This document shows, in pieces, positions 12,895 to 12,947 of a DNA stretch of 12,947 nucleotides. Location: positions 1 to 12,947 of the forward strand of contig CAZDYP010000158.1 in the NCBI GenBank assembly GCA_964509505.1, written 5' to 3'. The notes below the pieces were generated by a model, which saw only the letters and a program-made list of their open reading frames with translations, searched no databases and was not told where the DNA came from. The first letter of the stretch is position 1; each line of letters starts with the position of its first letter. The DNA comes from CAZDYP01 sp964509505 (lineage in GTDB: Bacteria; Chloroflexota; Anaerolineae; JACRMK01). A program made the position numbers and the translations under genes.

Positions 12895-12923
12895 ATTGTA
12901 ACATCAGGCGACGATTTTATCAA
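12895..12923 (-). promoter_or_regulatory. Sigma70-like promoter of pckA, copy B
   Basis: TTGATA (12923-12918) and TACAAT (12900-12895) are separated by exactly 17 bp on the minus strand, close to the sigma70 consensus. Transcription would start near 12888, giving a leader of about 120 nt. The spacer resembles that of copy A. Confidence 0.75.
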
Positions 12924-12945
12924 TCATCCCGCCAGCCTTGCGAAG
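12904..12945 (-). CDS. Possible C-terminal tail of the next upstream gene
   Basis: One minus-strand frame is open from the right edge and reads LRKAGGMIDKIVA before a TGA at 12906-12904. The composition looks protein-like. If real, the stop lies between the -35 and -10 boxes of the pckA promoter. Thirteen residues are too few to identify a family or to exclude chance. Confidence 0.35.
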   Translation of the reverse strand, partial: LRKAGGMIDKIVA

Positions 12946-12947
12946 GT

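Overview
The window looks like part of a metagenome-assembled bacterial scaffold. It contains a 100-N scaffold gap. The moderate GC content, the gene set (TtuA/TtuB-type tRNA sulfuration, LDH-like malate dehydrogenase, long NADP-type isocitrate dehydrogenase, ATP-type PEP carboxykinase, DUF1385/YqhQ) and spacers full of short degenerate word repeats best fit a Chloroflexota bacterium (Anaerolineae-like). This is inference from gene style, not from a marker gene.

Layout. From 1 to 2829, genes read on the + strand: the tail of one small membrane protein, a second 40-residue membrane protein overlapping it by ATGA, a Schlafen/AlbA_2 ATP-binding regulator-like protein, a spacer with a helically phased CCACA array and a perfect hairpin, then ccdA and a glutaredoxin-like gene. 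A strong hairpin at 2834-2864 ends the convergent minus-strand unit. From 2877 to the right edge all genes read on the minus strand. In transcription order from the right these are the tail of an unknown gene, pckA (3' end lost in the gap), DUF1385, an SDR oxidoreductase, a small DUF6922-like protein, a fused DUF6922-like/AbiEii nucleotidyltransferase toxin, icd, mdh, a TerC-family membrane protein, a ThiS/TtuB-like sulfur carrier and ttuA.

How they work together. icd, mdh and pckA are TCA-cycle and gluconeogenic genes. The sulfur carrier and TtuA form a tRNA thiolation pair with its own sigma70-like promoter. CcdA and the glutaredoxin form a thiol-disulfide relay. The toxin-like pair sits between the SDR and icd genes and looks like an accessory insertion.

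Most notable unexplained structure. An approximately 85-bp promoter-plus-hairpin element occurs twice, in the same orientation, on both sides of pckA. It has a matching -35/-10 with 17-bp spacing, and a 5' leader hairpin whose outer base pair changes compensatorily between copies. Other notable items are a sulfur carrier with three residues after its terminal Gly-Gly, a toxin carrying a fused copy of its neighbour's domain, a 96-bp MITE-like element after the TerC gene, several 6- to 7-bp-period word arrays at gene junctions, and a paired inverted GTTCCA array between icd and mdh. No tRNA, rRNA, CRISPR array or transposase gene was seen.
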